Source: JBCFBK01 sp038562555
GTDB taxonomy: Bacteria > Bacteroidota > Bacteroidia > Bacteroidales > Prolixibacteraceae
Length of the DNA stretch: 64,000 bases
Assembly: GCA_038562555.1 (NCBI GenBank)
Contig: JBCFBK010000027.1
Span: 7,891-71,890 of the forward strand
Direction: 5' to 3'
In this document: positions 9,159-17,791 of the stretch, in pieces
Layout of the letters: every line of letters begins with the position of its first letter
Position numbering within the stretch: position 1 is the first letter of the stretch
Notes under the pieces: model-generated
What the model was told of the DNA's origin: nothing
What the model saw: only the letters and a program-made list of their open reading frames with translations
Database searches by the model: none
Made by a program: the position numbers and the translations under genes

Positions 9159-10646
9159 TCATACGCCGGCTAGTTTAAAAGACTCCTTTTGACTGGTTAT
9201 CGAAATTAGAAAGTATGTAATGAGGCTATTTACAATGATGATCTCAAAACCAAATGAATATCCGATCCAGTCAAATGAATTGCGGTCAAAAATGTAAGTA
9301 AGAAACGGCGCAAAAAAGCAAATAAACGGAACGGCCTTGTCTTTAATTGATCTTTTGCATAGCACTCCGAATGCAAATAGTCCCAGCAAGGGACCATAAG
9401 TATAACCGGCAGCTTTAAAGATGGCCAATACAACCGAATCATTGTTAATGAGCCTGAAAAAGAGGATAACCGCAAGCATGATTAATGATAATGCGACGTG
9501 TACACCTTGCCGTTTGTAAATCAGCTCCTTGGAATTTTGATCTTTCTTTTTACCAAATCCTAAAAAATCGATACAAAAAGATGTTGTCAAAGAAGTGAGC
9601 GCCGAATCGGTCGCAGCGAAAGTCGCAGCAGTTATGCCAAGCATAAAAAACATCGATGGCACAGTGCTCAAATGATTCAAAGCTATCTCAGGGAAAAGAT
9701 GATCGGGCGTTTGCAGCGAATTTACATCAATGCCGTTTTCTGCAGCAAATTTGTACAACAAAACGCCAACGCTTAGAAAGAAAATATTCATGAATGTAAA
9801 TACCCCGATAAAAGAGAACATATTTTTCTGAGCATCTTTTAAATTTCGGCAGCTTAAATTTTTTTGCATAATATCCTGATCAAGGCCATTCATCGCAATG
9901 GTGATAAATATCCCTCCCAGAAAATTTTTCAAAAAATGATTTCTGTTGCTCGCCAAATCATCCCAAAAGAATACCTGGGAAAGAGGACTTTGCTCCAGCT
10001 CTTCAATGAGTGTAAATACATTCATTCCCAAACTTCTGGAAATGAACAAGATTGACAATAAAACGGAAGTAATCAGAAATACTGTTTGCAGAGTATCGGT
10101 GATAATGATTGTCTTTAAGCCTCCTTTAAATGTATATAGCCAAATAAGCCCAAGACATATAAAAATCGTCAGCCAGAACGGTACATGCATCGGCTTAAAA
10201 ATGAACTGATATAATACAATTCCTACAATGTAGAGCCTTAACGAAGAACCTATCGTGCGTGACACCAAAAAGATCATCGCTCCTGATTTATAGCTCCAGA
10301 AACCGAAACGCTTTTCCAAATAAGTGTAAATTGAAATGAGCCTGATCCTGTAATAAATGGGTAACAATACAAGCGCTATGATCAAGTATCCCACAGCATT
10401 GCCAAGTACAAACTGAAAATAACCGAATCCAGTGCTGCCCACAGCGCCAGGGACAGAAATAAAGGTCACTCCCGATAAATTAGTGCCTATCATTCCAATC
10501 GCAACCAGATACCACTTCGAATTCCGGTTGGCAATAAAAAAATTTGAATTATCAGACGAATTTCTTGACGTAAACCAGGATATAACTAAAAGGACCAGAA
10601 AATAGCTGATCAAAAAAGACAAAAGTATAGTAGGTGACATAGTCAA
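9159..10646 (-). CDS. sodium:solute symporter (SSS/SLC5 family)
   Basis: Inner-membrane sodium-driven transporter with about 12-13 hydrophobic segments across 495 aa. The SSS-type stretch IGTNLSGVTFISVPGAVG (about residues 53-70) and NGLDQDIMQKNLSCRNLKDA match the family. It is the last gene of PUL1, 31 bases after murQ, so a sugar handled by MurQ is its likely cargo. I recall that a MurNAc transporter in Tannerella (MurT) is encoded with murQ, but I cannot say whether this protein is its orthologue. Other sugars or sialic acid are alternatives. Confidence 0.88.
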   Translation of the reverse strand: MTMSPTILLSFLISYFLVLLVISWFTSRNSSDNSNFFIANRNSKWYLVAIGMIGTNLSGVTFISVPGAVGSTGFGYFQFVLGNAVGYLIIALVLLPIYYRIRLISIYTYLEKRFGFWSYKSGAMIFLVSRTIGSSLRLYIVGIVLYQFIFKPMHVPFWLTIFICLGLIWLYTFKGGLKTIIITDTLQTVFLITSVLLSILFISRSLGMNVFTLIEELEQSPLSQVFFWDDLASNRNHFLKNFLGGIFITIAMNGLDQDIMQKNLSCRNLKDAQKNMFSFIGVFTFMNIFFLSVGVLLYKFAAENGIDVNSLQTPDHLFPEIALNHLSTVPSMFFMLGITAATFAATDSALTSLTTSFCIDFLGFGKKKDQNSKELIYKRQGVHVALSLIMLAVILFFRLINNDSVVLAIFKAAGYTYGPLLGLFAFGVLCKRSIKDKAVPFICFFAPFLTYIFDRNSFDWIGYSFGFEIIIVNSLITYFLISITSQKESFKLAGV

Positions 10647-10677
10647 TGTGGATCTTTTATATAAGTAATAACTGACA

Positions 10678-11520
10678 TCAGGGTTTTACATGCTCGATTG
10701 CTTTTCTGACGCTTCCCTGCTGAATTAAAAGTTCCATGGCCGTTTGTTCATCCAGATCAGTTTCATCCATGATCATTCTGACCCCCCGGTTAAGCAGCTT
10801 CTTATTCATAAGCTGCATGTCCACCATTTTATTTCCTTTGACACGCCCCAGTTGGATCATAACAGAAGTCGTCAGCATATTCAAAACCATTTTTTGGGCC
10901 GTCCCCGATTTCATTCGTGTAGATCCCGAAATGAACTCGGGGCCAACAACCACCTCAATGGGATAGTCTGCTTCTGCCGCGAGTTGGGTTCCTGTATTAC
11001 ATACAATGCAGGCGGTGGTAATCCCTTGTCGGTTTGCCTCAGTAATTGCTCCCAACACATAGGGTGCATAGCCGGAGGCCGTAATTCCAACTACAATGTC
11101 GTGCTGCCTTACGTTATGTTGTTCCAAATCATTCCATCCCTGTTCCGGTTTATCCTCTGCAAATTCCACCGCGTTCCGGAATGCGGTATCCCCCCCTGCA
11201 ATAATCCCAATCACCCTGTCGGAAGGAACCCCAAATGTTGGCGGGCATTCCGAAGCATCCAAAACCCCAAGCCTTCCACTCGTTCCAGCTCCTAAATAAA
11301 ATAACCTCCCGCCTTTCCTCATGTTTTCAACAGTCACCATTACCAGTTTTTCGAGCTGCGGAATGCATTTCTCCACAGCGAATGCAACGGTTTGATCTTC
11401 GTTATTGATGTTTTTAAGGATTTCTCCTGCCGACATTTTGTCCAAATCCCGGTAGTTTGATTCTTTTTCGGTTATCCTTACTTCAACTCTTATTGTATGC
11501 TCTTTATATTTTTCGTTCAT
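10678..11520 (-). CDS. murQ: N-acetylmuramic acid 6-phosphate etherase
   Basis: Cytoplasmic SIS-domain lyase that splits the lactyl ether of MurNAc 6-phosphate to GlcNAc 6-phosphate and D-lactate. Signatures: YLGAGTSGRLGVLDASECPP (about residues 74-93) and SGSTRMKSGTAQKMVLNML (about residue 195). The 280-aa length is typical for Bacteroidota. It sits between a DUF6259 hydrolase and a symporter inside PUL1, which is unusual for a recycling enzyme. No MurNAc kinase gene is seen nearby, so its phosphorylated substrate must come from a kinase encoded elsewhere. Confidence 0.95.
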   Translation of the reverse strand: MNEKYKEHTIRVEVRITEKESNYRDLDKMSAGEILKNINNEDQTVAFAVEKCIPQLEKLVMVTVENMRKGGRLFYLGAGTSGRLGVLDASECPPTFGVPSDRVIGIIAGGDTAFRNAVEFAEDKPEQGWNDLEQHNVRQHDIVVGITASGYAPYVLGAITEANRQGITTACIVCNTGTQLAAEADYPIEVVVGPEFISGSTRMKSGTAQKMVLNMLTTSVMIQLGRVKGNKMVDMQLMNKKLLNRGVRMIMDETDLDEQTAMELLIQQGSVRKAIEHVKP

Positions 11521-11567
11521 TTTACGTGTTTTTGAATGGGGTTAAAATCCGATTCGTTGCGGCAACA

Positions 11568-11613
11568 CAGATTAATTTCCAGGATTTGATTCCAAATCCT
11601 GGAAATTAATCTG
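11568..11613 (-). other. perfect 21-bp intercistronic hairpin before murQ
   Basis: A perfect 21-bp inverted repeat (11568-11588 and 11593-11613) with a 4-nt loop fills much of the 110-bp gap between the DUF6259 gene and murQ. No clear T run follows on the minus strand. It probably acts as an mRNA processing, stability or attenuation element that sets different levels for hydrolase and murQ/transporter parts of the operon. Confidence 0.7.
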
Positions 11614-11630
11614 ATGCAGGCTGATGTTTG

Positions 11631-13919
11631 TTAAAAAGAAGGAATGATCTCTATCAGACACAATCCCCTTGGCTGGAGCGAAAATTTTACATTTACCGAT
11701 CCGTCAGCGTAAGACGTTAAAAGTTGCCTTCCTCTATTACTGATGATATAAACGTCTCCTTTGTGAGGAAGGCCATAGTCTGCCGAATTAACTGCAAAAT
11801 CAATGGGGATAGAATTATCGCCTATGCTTGCCAGCGCGATGCCAATATGCTTGTCTTTTGCTTTCCAGGTTCCTGAATACAATAAAGGAACATTTTTCCG
11901 GAAAGTAGTGACACTCTTACCTTCTCTTCCTGCATAGATCGACAATTTTGAGATTTTTATCTCCTGTTCCGGAGATTCAATTTTGGGGCTTCTGCAGAAC
12001 TCTCCGTACAAAAGATATTTTAAGGTCCGATATCTTATTTTGGCTATTCCCATTAAATAGTTGATCTCTTCCTCCCTTTCCGATGCCAGGAAACTATGAT
12101 AATTCGCGATTGTAGGTTGCATTCCCCAGACAAACGATCTTGCCTGCTCCATTAAGAATTGTTTATTAAAGTCTTTGCTCAATGGTTGTTCTGTTTCAAC
12201 CGGAGCAAATTTTTTCGGCCAAAGTTCATCATATGGCGGAGAAACCAGCGAAGAATAACTCCCATAGGTAACCGCATATTCATGGTAGACAGCCTGGAAA
12301 AAGGGAATGGTTTCAGACCTTCCGACACCTGCATATCTTTCTACGCTAACTGGTAAAGTCAGAAATGCATCCAGGTAAGGGATCCAATTTTCCCCGGATC
12401 CTTCTCCAGCAAGAATGGGTTGTGTTTTGCCTGATAACTTTGATCTGATTTGTCCGGTGAGTTTTCCAAAGTTTTCAACCCAGTAATTTCCGCCACCGTT
12501 CGAATGCCCGTGTTCCCGGTCATAACACATCATGTTTAAACAGGCCTGATCCATATAGACGCCATTGGTTTGATACGTATTAACAGCACTGTCGCACAAA
12601 GAAGAATATTTATTTCTCCAGAACTCTGTTGCCACACACATTGGGGTCAATGAGTTCCCGGTAAAAATATTAAATACATGCGCCCTCGTATTTCCTTTTA
12701 TATCCTTAACGGAATAGGGTTTGGCATTTTCATTTTTCCAGCTTTCAGTTGAATCACCCCATTGAAATGAATTCATGTAAACGATTGATCTCACCCCTTC
12801 TTTTTGAGCAGAAGAAACAGCTTGTATAAAAGGCTCCCTACCTTCTCTGGGAGGAAAATATTCGGGAAAATGTTCATCGTATGAGCAATTATGCCACCAA
12901 TGCCAAAAAACGCTTACCGGTAGCCCCAACTTATTCTTCAATTCAACTGCAGGCTTCAGCACGTTATCTGATTTGCCCCTGTTCCAGACCCATAAAGCCG
13001 TACTGTCTAACCAGGCTGGTCCCATCCCGTTTTTAAATCTGCTGTCACGACACCATTTCTGTTTGGTTCCCCAGTCCCTGTATTGTTCAGCGGCCGTGAT
13101 CCAGTCTCCTTGAAAAGAACCAATAACTGCATCATAAGAAGGATTATATGAATCGGTAACAGAATTAAAATCAGGGTAATTAACCATCCTGAATTCAAGT
13201 GCGTTCAGCGTATCAAGGATGATGGAAAAGTCCTTTACGTACGATAAGGTATCGTTGCATGAAGCATACAAGCCATGAACTCCGGGATTATATAATGCGA
13301 TTACCTGCATGGACAGGCTACCCGGATAAGACCAACGCATTTGTTTTGTTTTTGCTTTACTCTCAGCCAGAACACCTCTGGGGTCTTTTATCAGATTTCC
13401 CATCCAGGTTGAGATTGCCAGTTCTTCGTGTCCCATATCCTTAATCCCGATTATCCTCGGGAAGATCAGATTTTCTATTAGCCCTCCCTGTATCCCTTCA
13501 ACATGGATATTCCAGTAAGACAAAGCCTTATCTTCATCCAGGGATACTTTTGCCTGAATCACAAAATCTTTCATTCCTTCAAATTTCTCCCATTTCAGAA
13601 TAATCGTTCGTGGATCCGGTTTCAAAAAACTAAATTTCAAAGGATTAACTTTACTGTTTGGCGCGGGATCGGTTGATGACGTTTGAAAATTAACTTCCCA
13701 GGGAAGCCCGTCAACCAAATTACGCGTAATAAAATCATAGGAATCATTCATATCTGAAAAGGATACGAATTTACCCGTTCCCTTTTCAAATCCCAGTTTT
13801 ATTTTTCCGTTCTCTATAAAAACAATCTCTCCTGAAGTTAAATTACTGTCGCACTGATTAAAAAGAGCAATAAAACAAATAGCAATCAGAATTAAGAAAT
13901 ATTGTTTAATCTTTTCCAT
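11631..13919 (-). CDS. DUF6259-type glycoside hydrolase-like lipoprotein
   Basis: Predicted lipoprotein: hydrophobic N-terminus then FNQCDS lipobox-like cysteine near residue 23. An N-terminal beta-sandwich of about 250 residues precedes a barrel-like catalytic region containing VFWHWWHNCSYDEHFP, TNGVYMDQACLNMMCYD (candidate catalytic Asp) and AGEGSGENW. This resembles the DUF6259 group of (beta/alpha)8 hydrolase-like proteins found in PULs. The substrate is not known. Together with the next gene it would trim glycans imported or captured by PUL1. The family assignment is from motif appearance only. Confidence 0.65.
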   Translation of the reverse strand: MEKIKQYFLILIAICFIALFNQCDSNLTSGEIVFIENGKIKLGFEKGTGKFVSFSDMNDSYDFITRNLVDGLPWEVNFQTSSTDPAPNSKVNPLKFSFLKPDPRTIILKWEKFEGMKDFVIQAKVSLDEDKALSYWNIHVEGIQGGLIENLIFPRIIGIKDMGHEELAISTWMGNLIKDPRGVLAESKAKTKQMRWSYPGSLSMQVIALYNPGVHGLYASCNDTLSYVKDFSIILDTLNALEFRMVNYPDFNSVTDSYNPSYDAVIGSFQGDWITAAEQYRDWGTKQKWCRDSRFKNGMGPAWLDSTALWVWNRGKSDNVLKPAVELKNKLGLPVSVFWHWWHNCSYDEHFPEYFPPREGREPFIQAVSSAQKEGVRSIVYMNSFQWGDSTESWKNENAKPYSVKDIKGNTRAHVFNIFTGNSLTPMCVATEFWRNKYSSLCDSAVNTYQTNGVYMDQACLNMMCYDREHGHSNGGGNYWVENFGKLTGQIRSKLSGKTQPILAGEGSGENWIPYLDAFLTLPVSVERYAGVGRSETIPFFQAVYHEYAVTYGSYSSLVSPPYDELWPKKFAPVETEQPLSKDFNKQFLMEQARSFVWGMQPTIANYHSFLASEREEEINYLMGIAKIRYRTLKYLLYGEFCRSPKIESPEQEIKISKLSIYAGREGKSVTTFRKNVPLLYSGTWKAKDKHIGIALASIGDNSIPIDFAVNSADYGLPHKGDVYIISNRGRQLLTSYADGSVNVKFSLQPRGLCLIEIIPSF

Positions 13920-13951
13920 TTTTTAGTTTTAATAAATTTATATACCGCTTT

Positions 13952-15907
13952 TTACCTGGGATTTAATCTTAAAATAATGGTTGATTTTGGCTCCATATTC
14001 AGGTCAAATACATTGGTGGAATCAGATATGATCCTGCCTTCCAGCGGATCTGTAACCTGGGCAACAAACGGTAAACTTACGGCCTTTTTCCCACCAAAGA
14101 TTGAATGAATACAGAGCCAGTTCCTCCCAATATAAAATACATCACCGGAACGACTGTAAACATGTACGCCTGCATTCTCAAAGACCTCACGCAATTGAGA
14201 ATCAGTCAGAAGAAATAGATCTTCCACGTAATGATCCTGACCTCCTTTAAAAATATGCGTTCCGCTGCCATCTGTCCACATCACGGTAATGCCCTGCTGC
14301 TGCCATTTTTTAATCCTGCTTATCTCTTCTCCGTTCAAAGCAAGAAATCCCATCAGCCAAATTACCTTATATTGATCAGCCGGAATAATTGCATAATCCG
14401 TACGGAGAAAAAGTTCGTAAGGTGCACCCGTTTTCGCCAGGGAATAACGGTTCGACAAGATTTGTTCCGTGAGTTCTCCGTAACTTGCGTCCCAAAAGCA
14501 GAGTTGCTCATCATAAATGACACACACCTGTGATTTCATATTCTCTCCAATTTCCTGAGGAAATGAAGAATAGAGTTCTTTTGTTTTTGAAATGACATTC
14601 TGCAATTTGGGATGGCTAAACCAACCGCCCCACATGTCGAACCACCAGCCTCCGTATCCTTGCGTCAGCATGCGTCCTGCGTTTTTCCACAAGAAAGACA
14701 CTGACGTTTCCATATCTTGAGGGCCAAGCCAGACACCGCTCTCATATTGTCCCGCAGGCGCAATTGCAGGCGCTTTCTCTTTCAATAATGTTGTTATGCT
14801 TGTACGGGTATCATTTTCAGCGAGCCACAGTTTACCCCGTATTTGAAAGGATTTAATGGGCGTATAAGGGGGCCAGTCTTCACCAATTACACGATTGTAT
14901 GTATTGGGACTGGAAAGGTAATCAAGATCTTTACATCCAAGGAGTCTGGCTAATGCGCCATGTCCCGCGCGGGGATCCGTCACGTAATAATGATAACCAT
15001 AGAAGACCCCTGTCAGTAGATTTCGCATGCTTGCATCTTTTACAATTTTACAGAAGTACGCAATATCGTCGGCCATTACTTCAGAATGAAATTGATAGGT
15101 ATCGATCGTGTTTTGTTCCTGCTCCGGATCTCTCCATCTGTTTGTCCTTTCTTCATTTATATTCCCGGGTAATGCGCTATTGAAAGAGACAAGACTGTTT
15201 CTCCATGCCTTCTGAAGTGACTGAGCATTTCCGTTGTACTTTTTAGTCAGCCATTTACGGAATGCGTCAACACGGGCTGGATTCCGGTCATCACGCTGCA
15301 GAGCATGATAAAACCACTCTTCTGTTCCACCCGCTGCAACATGTATTCCGATCAGGTATTTTGAAAAGGACGAATCTAATAACCATTCCAGGCAATCTTC
15401 AAGTACCTTTCCTGTTTCATTTCTCCATTTTTCAGAAGAAAAACACTGACGGAAAGTCGTTCCGTCAGCTAATTGACCGGATGCATCAGGATTTAATTTT
15501 TCCCACCAGATTGGCGGATCAAGATGAAGCCTGATAATAATTTTAGCCTGAGGATCTGATTGAACGATCTTTTCAAAATCTTCGGTAATACCTGAAAAAT
15601 CGTATCGGTTTTCCCCAATCCATACAGGGGTTCTGAAAGGGCCAATCCCCGACCCGGCATTGATTCCCCTGTCGCCCAGATAAGCGGGAAAACAATAAAG
15701 ATGAATACCACTTGCTGCGACCTCTTTGTAGTACTCCTTTTCACCTAAGTAAGACATGTAAGCAAATGGAGGGTAAGGTTGATCATTGATATACAATGCC
15801 GGAACACCTGCTGACATTCTTATTTCCGCCTTATTCTGCGCAACTGACAGATTAAAACTAATTGTTAAAATAGCTAGTATTCCACTTAATTTATATAGCT
15901 CGTTCAT
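13952..15907 (-). CDS. GH42-like beta-galactosidase-type hydrolase, secreted
   Basis: Has a signal peptide (LSGILAILTISFNLSVAQ) and a clan GH-A style barrel: HVAAGGTEEWFYH near residue 190 offers an acid/base Glu, and GKLWLAENDTRTS near residue 355 offers a nucleophile Glu. The C-terminal half resembles the trimerization-type and beta-sandwich regions of GH42 proteins. At 651 aa it fits. It lies 112 bases after susD, with a nested hairpin in between, and 32 bases before the DUF6259 gene. The exact sugar specificity cannot be read from the sequence. Confidence 0.65.
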   Translation of the reverse strand: MNELYKLSGILAILTISFNLSVAQNKAEIRMSAGVPALYINDQPYPPFAYMSYLGEKEYYKEVAASGIHLYCFPAYLGDRGINAGSGIGPFRTPVWIGENRYDFSGITEDFEKIVQSDPQAKIIIRLHLDPPIWWEKLNPDASGQLADGTTFRQCFSSEKWRNETGKVLEDCLEWLLDSSFSKYLIGIHVAAGGTEEWFYHALQRDDRNPARVDAFRKWLTKKYNGNAQSLQKAWRNSLVSFNSALPGNINEERTNRWRDPEQEQNTIDTYQFHSEVMADDIAYFCKIVKDASMRNLLTGVFYGYHYYVTDPRAGHGALARLLGCKDLDYLSSPNTYNRVIGEDWPPYTPIKSFQIRGKLWLAENDTRTSITTLLKEKAPAIAPAGQYESGVWLGPQDMETSVSFLWKNAGRMLTQGYGGWWFDMWGGWFSHPKLQNVISKTKELYSSFPQEIGENMKSQVCVIYDEQLCFWDASYGELTEQILSNRYSLAKTGAPYELFLRTDYAIIPADQYKVIWLMGFLALNGEEISRIKKWQQQGITVMWTDGSGTHIFKGGQDHYVEDLFLLTDSQLREVFENAGVHVYSRSGDVFYIGRNWLCIHSIFGGKKAVSLPFVAQVTDPLEGRIISDSTNVFDLNMEPKSTIILRLNPR

Positions 15908-15926
15908 TCGAAAAAAATTAGAAGTT

Positions 15927-15989
15927 GGCGGAATTATGGCTGAGAAACGTCACAACCCGATTTCAGTTTAAACTGAAATCAATTCCGCC
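15927..15989 (-). other. nested palindromic hairpin after susD (PUL1)
   Basis: A 22-bp perfect palindrome at 15959-15980 lies inside an outer 9-bp inverted repeat GGCGGAATT/AATTCCGCC (15927-15935 and 15981-15989). On the minus strand a run of seven T follows within 10-20 bases. It lies between susD and the first hydrolase gene, the usual place for attenuation or stabilising hairpins in PUL operons. Confidence 0.65.
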
Positions 15990-16019
15990 AGCAGATTTAA
16001 TTTCAATTAATCCGAAATG

Positions 16020-17774
16020 CTAGTAATTCGCATTCTGCTCAATGACTACGTCTGTATTTGCTTCTATAAAGGAATAAGGAATAGGCCATAAGCCATGATA
16101 ATCCTGAATCTCATCTTTATTCAATGCATTGTACTTACGTACCCTTTCCACCAATTTCCCGGTCCGGTGTAAAGTGATCCGTCGTGGTTCCTCATAAACC
16201 AGTTCTCTGGCTCTTTCATCCAGGATATAATCAAGCGTCACATCACCTGATGATACCGGCGTGGCTTTTGCCCTCTCCCTAACAGCATTAATATCCTTCG
16301 CTGCATTAACCAGGTCACCTTTATCGAAATATGCTTCGGCTCTTAACAAGTAAGTTTCGGCCAAACGCAACATATAATTATCTCGATAAGTTGAACCTGC
16401 AGTACTACTTAAAATCTCATTTTCTTTGTCCTTGTACAATTCATCCGGGTGCTGGCCCGGAGTTGTTATTTTACTTGGATAAGGATACCATCTCCAATTT
16501 TGACTTGTCCAGGTAGGGCTGGGATATTCTACTGAACTTTTTCCGTAGTATGCAGAGTTCGGGTTACTATAGACAAAATCGCGGACAATGTTGTGTGGGG
16601 CATTACGAATATCATTATCCCAGTCGCTTTCCCAAAGGTCATATAAGAACCAGTCTGTATTTCTCATCAGAGAAACACCCGCGCCTCCCGAATTATAATT
16701 TGACTGTGGAGAACCTACAGCTCCCTCGACTCCATTCGGATCTTTGAAAGTCATCCAGGCAACCGGACCTGCAATGCGCTCCAAAACATTTGCAGATTCG
16801 CCCCGGGTAGTATTGACGACCGACCAGTTCCCTGTTGAAGTAAGGTTACCACCTGTGACATCCACTTCGTATTGTATGACCCATAAAGCTTCCCTGTTTC
16901 CGCTACTTCGGTTTTGATTGCCCACACGGAAAAGATCCCAGTAAACATCTCCGGGCCGTGTTAAATTCAAATACTTATCAGAGGGGTTTTGACCCACCAT
17001 ACTTCCGAAACGTTCGGTCATTAATGACGTATTGGGATCGTCAATGACTGCTGTTGCTGCTGCGATCGCTTTATCATATTCTCCTAAAGCTATGTAGGTT
17101 TCTGCCAGAAAGTGCAGGGCAACAAGGTTGGAAATTCTCCCATCCGCAACTTCATCGATACCCGGGAGAACATTTGCCGCCTCCGAAATATCTTCAACAA
17201 TTTGGTTCAGTACTTCTTCCTTTGTTGCCCTGGTATAATCGGTTTTTGGACTTGTTACCTCTTCCAGATTCAGTGGAACTCCTCCATAAAGATAAACCAG
17301 GTACCGATATCCCAAAGCCCTCATAAATTTGGCTTCGGCAACTACTTCCTTTTGTTCTTCTTCTGTTAACCCTGAATCATCCACACGGGAAATAATGGTA
17401 TTGGCATTCGCTATCAGTTTATACCACGAATCCCAATGGGCCTTAACCGTGCTGTTTGTTGGTACCAGGTAAACGGAATGGCCACCAAACCGGGCGGTTG
17501 AATTGAGCTGAGACCTGCCATCCTGGGCAATATCCGTACTGGTCAGATAAGGAAATGAACCTGAGGAACTCGAAGTTTGATAAGCACAGTAACGAACTCT
17601 GCTGTATAATTCTGTAATGGCGCTTTCATAGTCCCGAGCGGTTACATAAGAGTTTTCAGGACTAAAAAAATCAAGGGGTACTTCTTTCAGAAACTCCTTT
17701 TCATTGCAGGAAAAATTAAAAATGAAAAGGAAACTCAGCAATCCGTATTTTAGTATTTTAATTAAATTTCTCAT
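16020..17774 (-). CDS. SusD/RagB-family glycan-binding lipoprotein (PUL1)
   Basis: Outer-membrane surface lipoprotein that works as the lid of its SusC partner. The lipobox-type cysteine in FIFNFSCNEKEF is at about residue 23. The N-terminal helical repeats and the C-terminal SusD signature (RLAETYLLRAEAYFDKGD, VRERAKATP, LDYILDERARELVYEEPRR) are clear. At 584 aa it is full length. It starts 17 bases after susC stops. Confidence 0.93.
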   Translation of the reverse strand: MRNLIKILKYGLLSFLFIFNFSCNEKEFLKEVPLDFFSPENSYVTARDYESAITELYSRVRYCAYQTSSSSGSFPYLTSTDIAQDGRSQLNSTARFGGHSVYLVPTNSTVKAHWDSWYKLIANANTIISRVDDSGLTEEEQKEVVAEAKFMRALGYRYLVYLYGGVPLNLEEVTSPKTDYTRATKEEVLNQIVEDISEAANVLPGIDEVADGRISNLVALHFLAETYIALGEYDKAIAAATAVIDDPNTSLMTERFGSMVGQNPSDKYLNLTRPGDVYWDLFRVGNQNRSSGNREALWVIQYEVDVTGGNLTSTGNWSVVNTTRGESANVLERIAGPVAWMTFKDPNGVEGAVGSPQSNYNSGGAGVSLMRNTDWFLYDLWESDWDNDIRNAPHNIVRDFVYSNPNSAYYGKSSVEYPSPTWTSQNWRWYPYPSKITTPGQHPDELYKDKENEILSSTAGSTYRDNYMLRLAETYLLRAEAYFDKGDLVNAAKDINAVRERAKATPVSSGDVTLDYILDERARELVYEEPRRITLHRTGKLVERVRKYNALNKDEIQDYHGLWPIPYSFIEANTDVVIEQNANY

Positions 17775-17791
17775 TTTTAAGGCTTTTTGAT

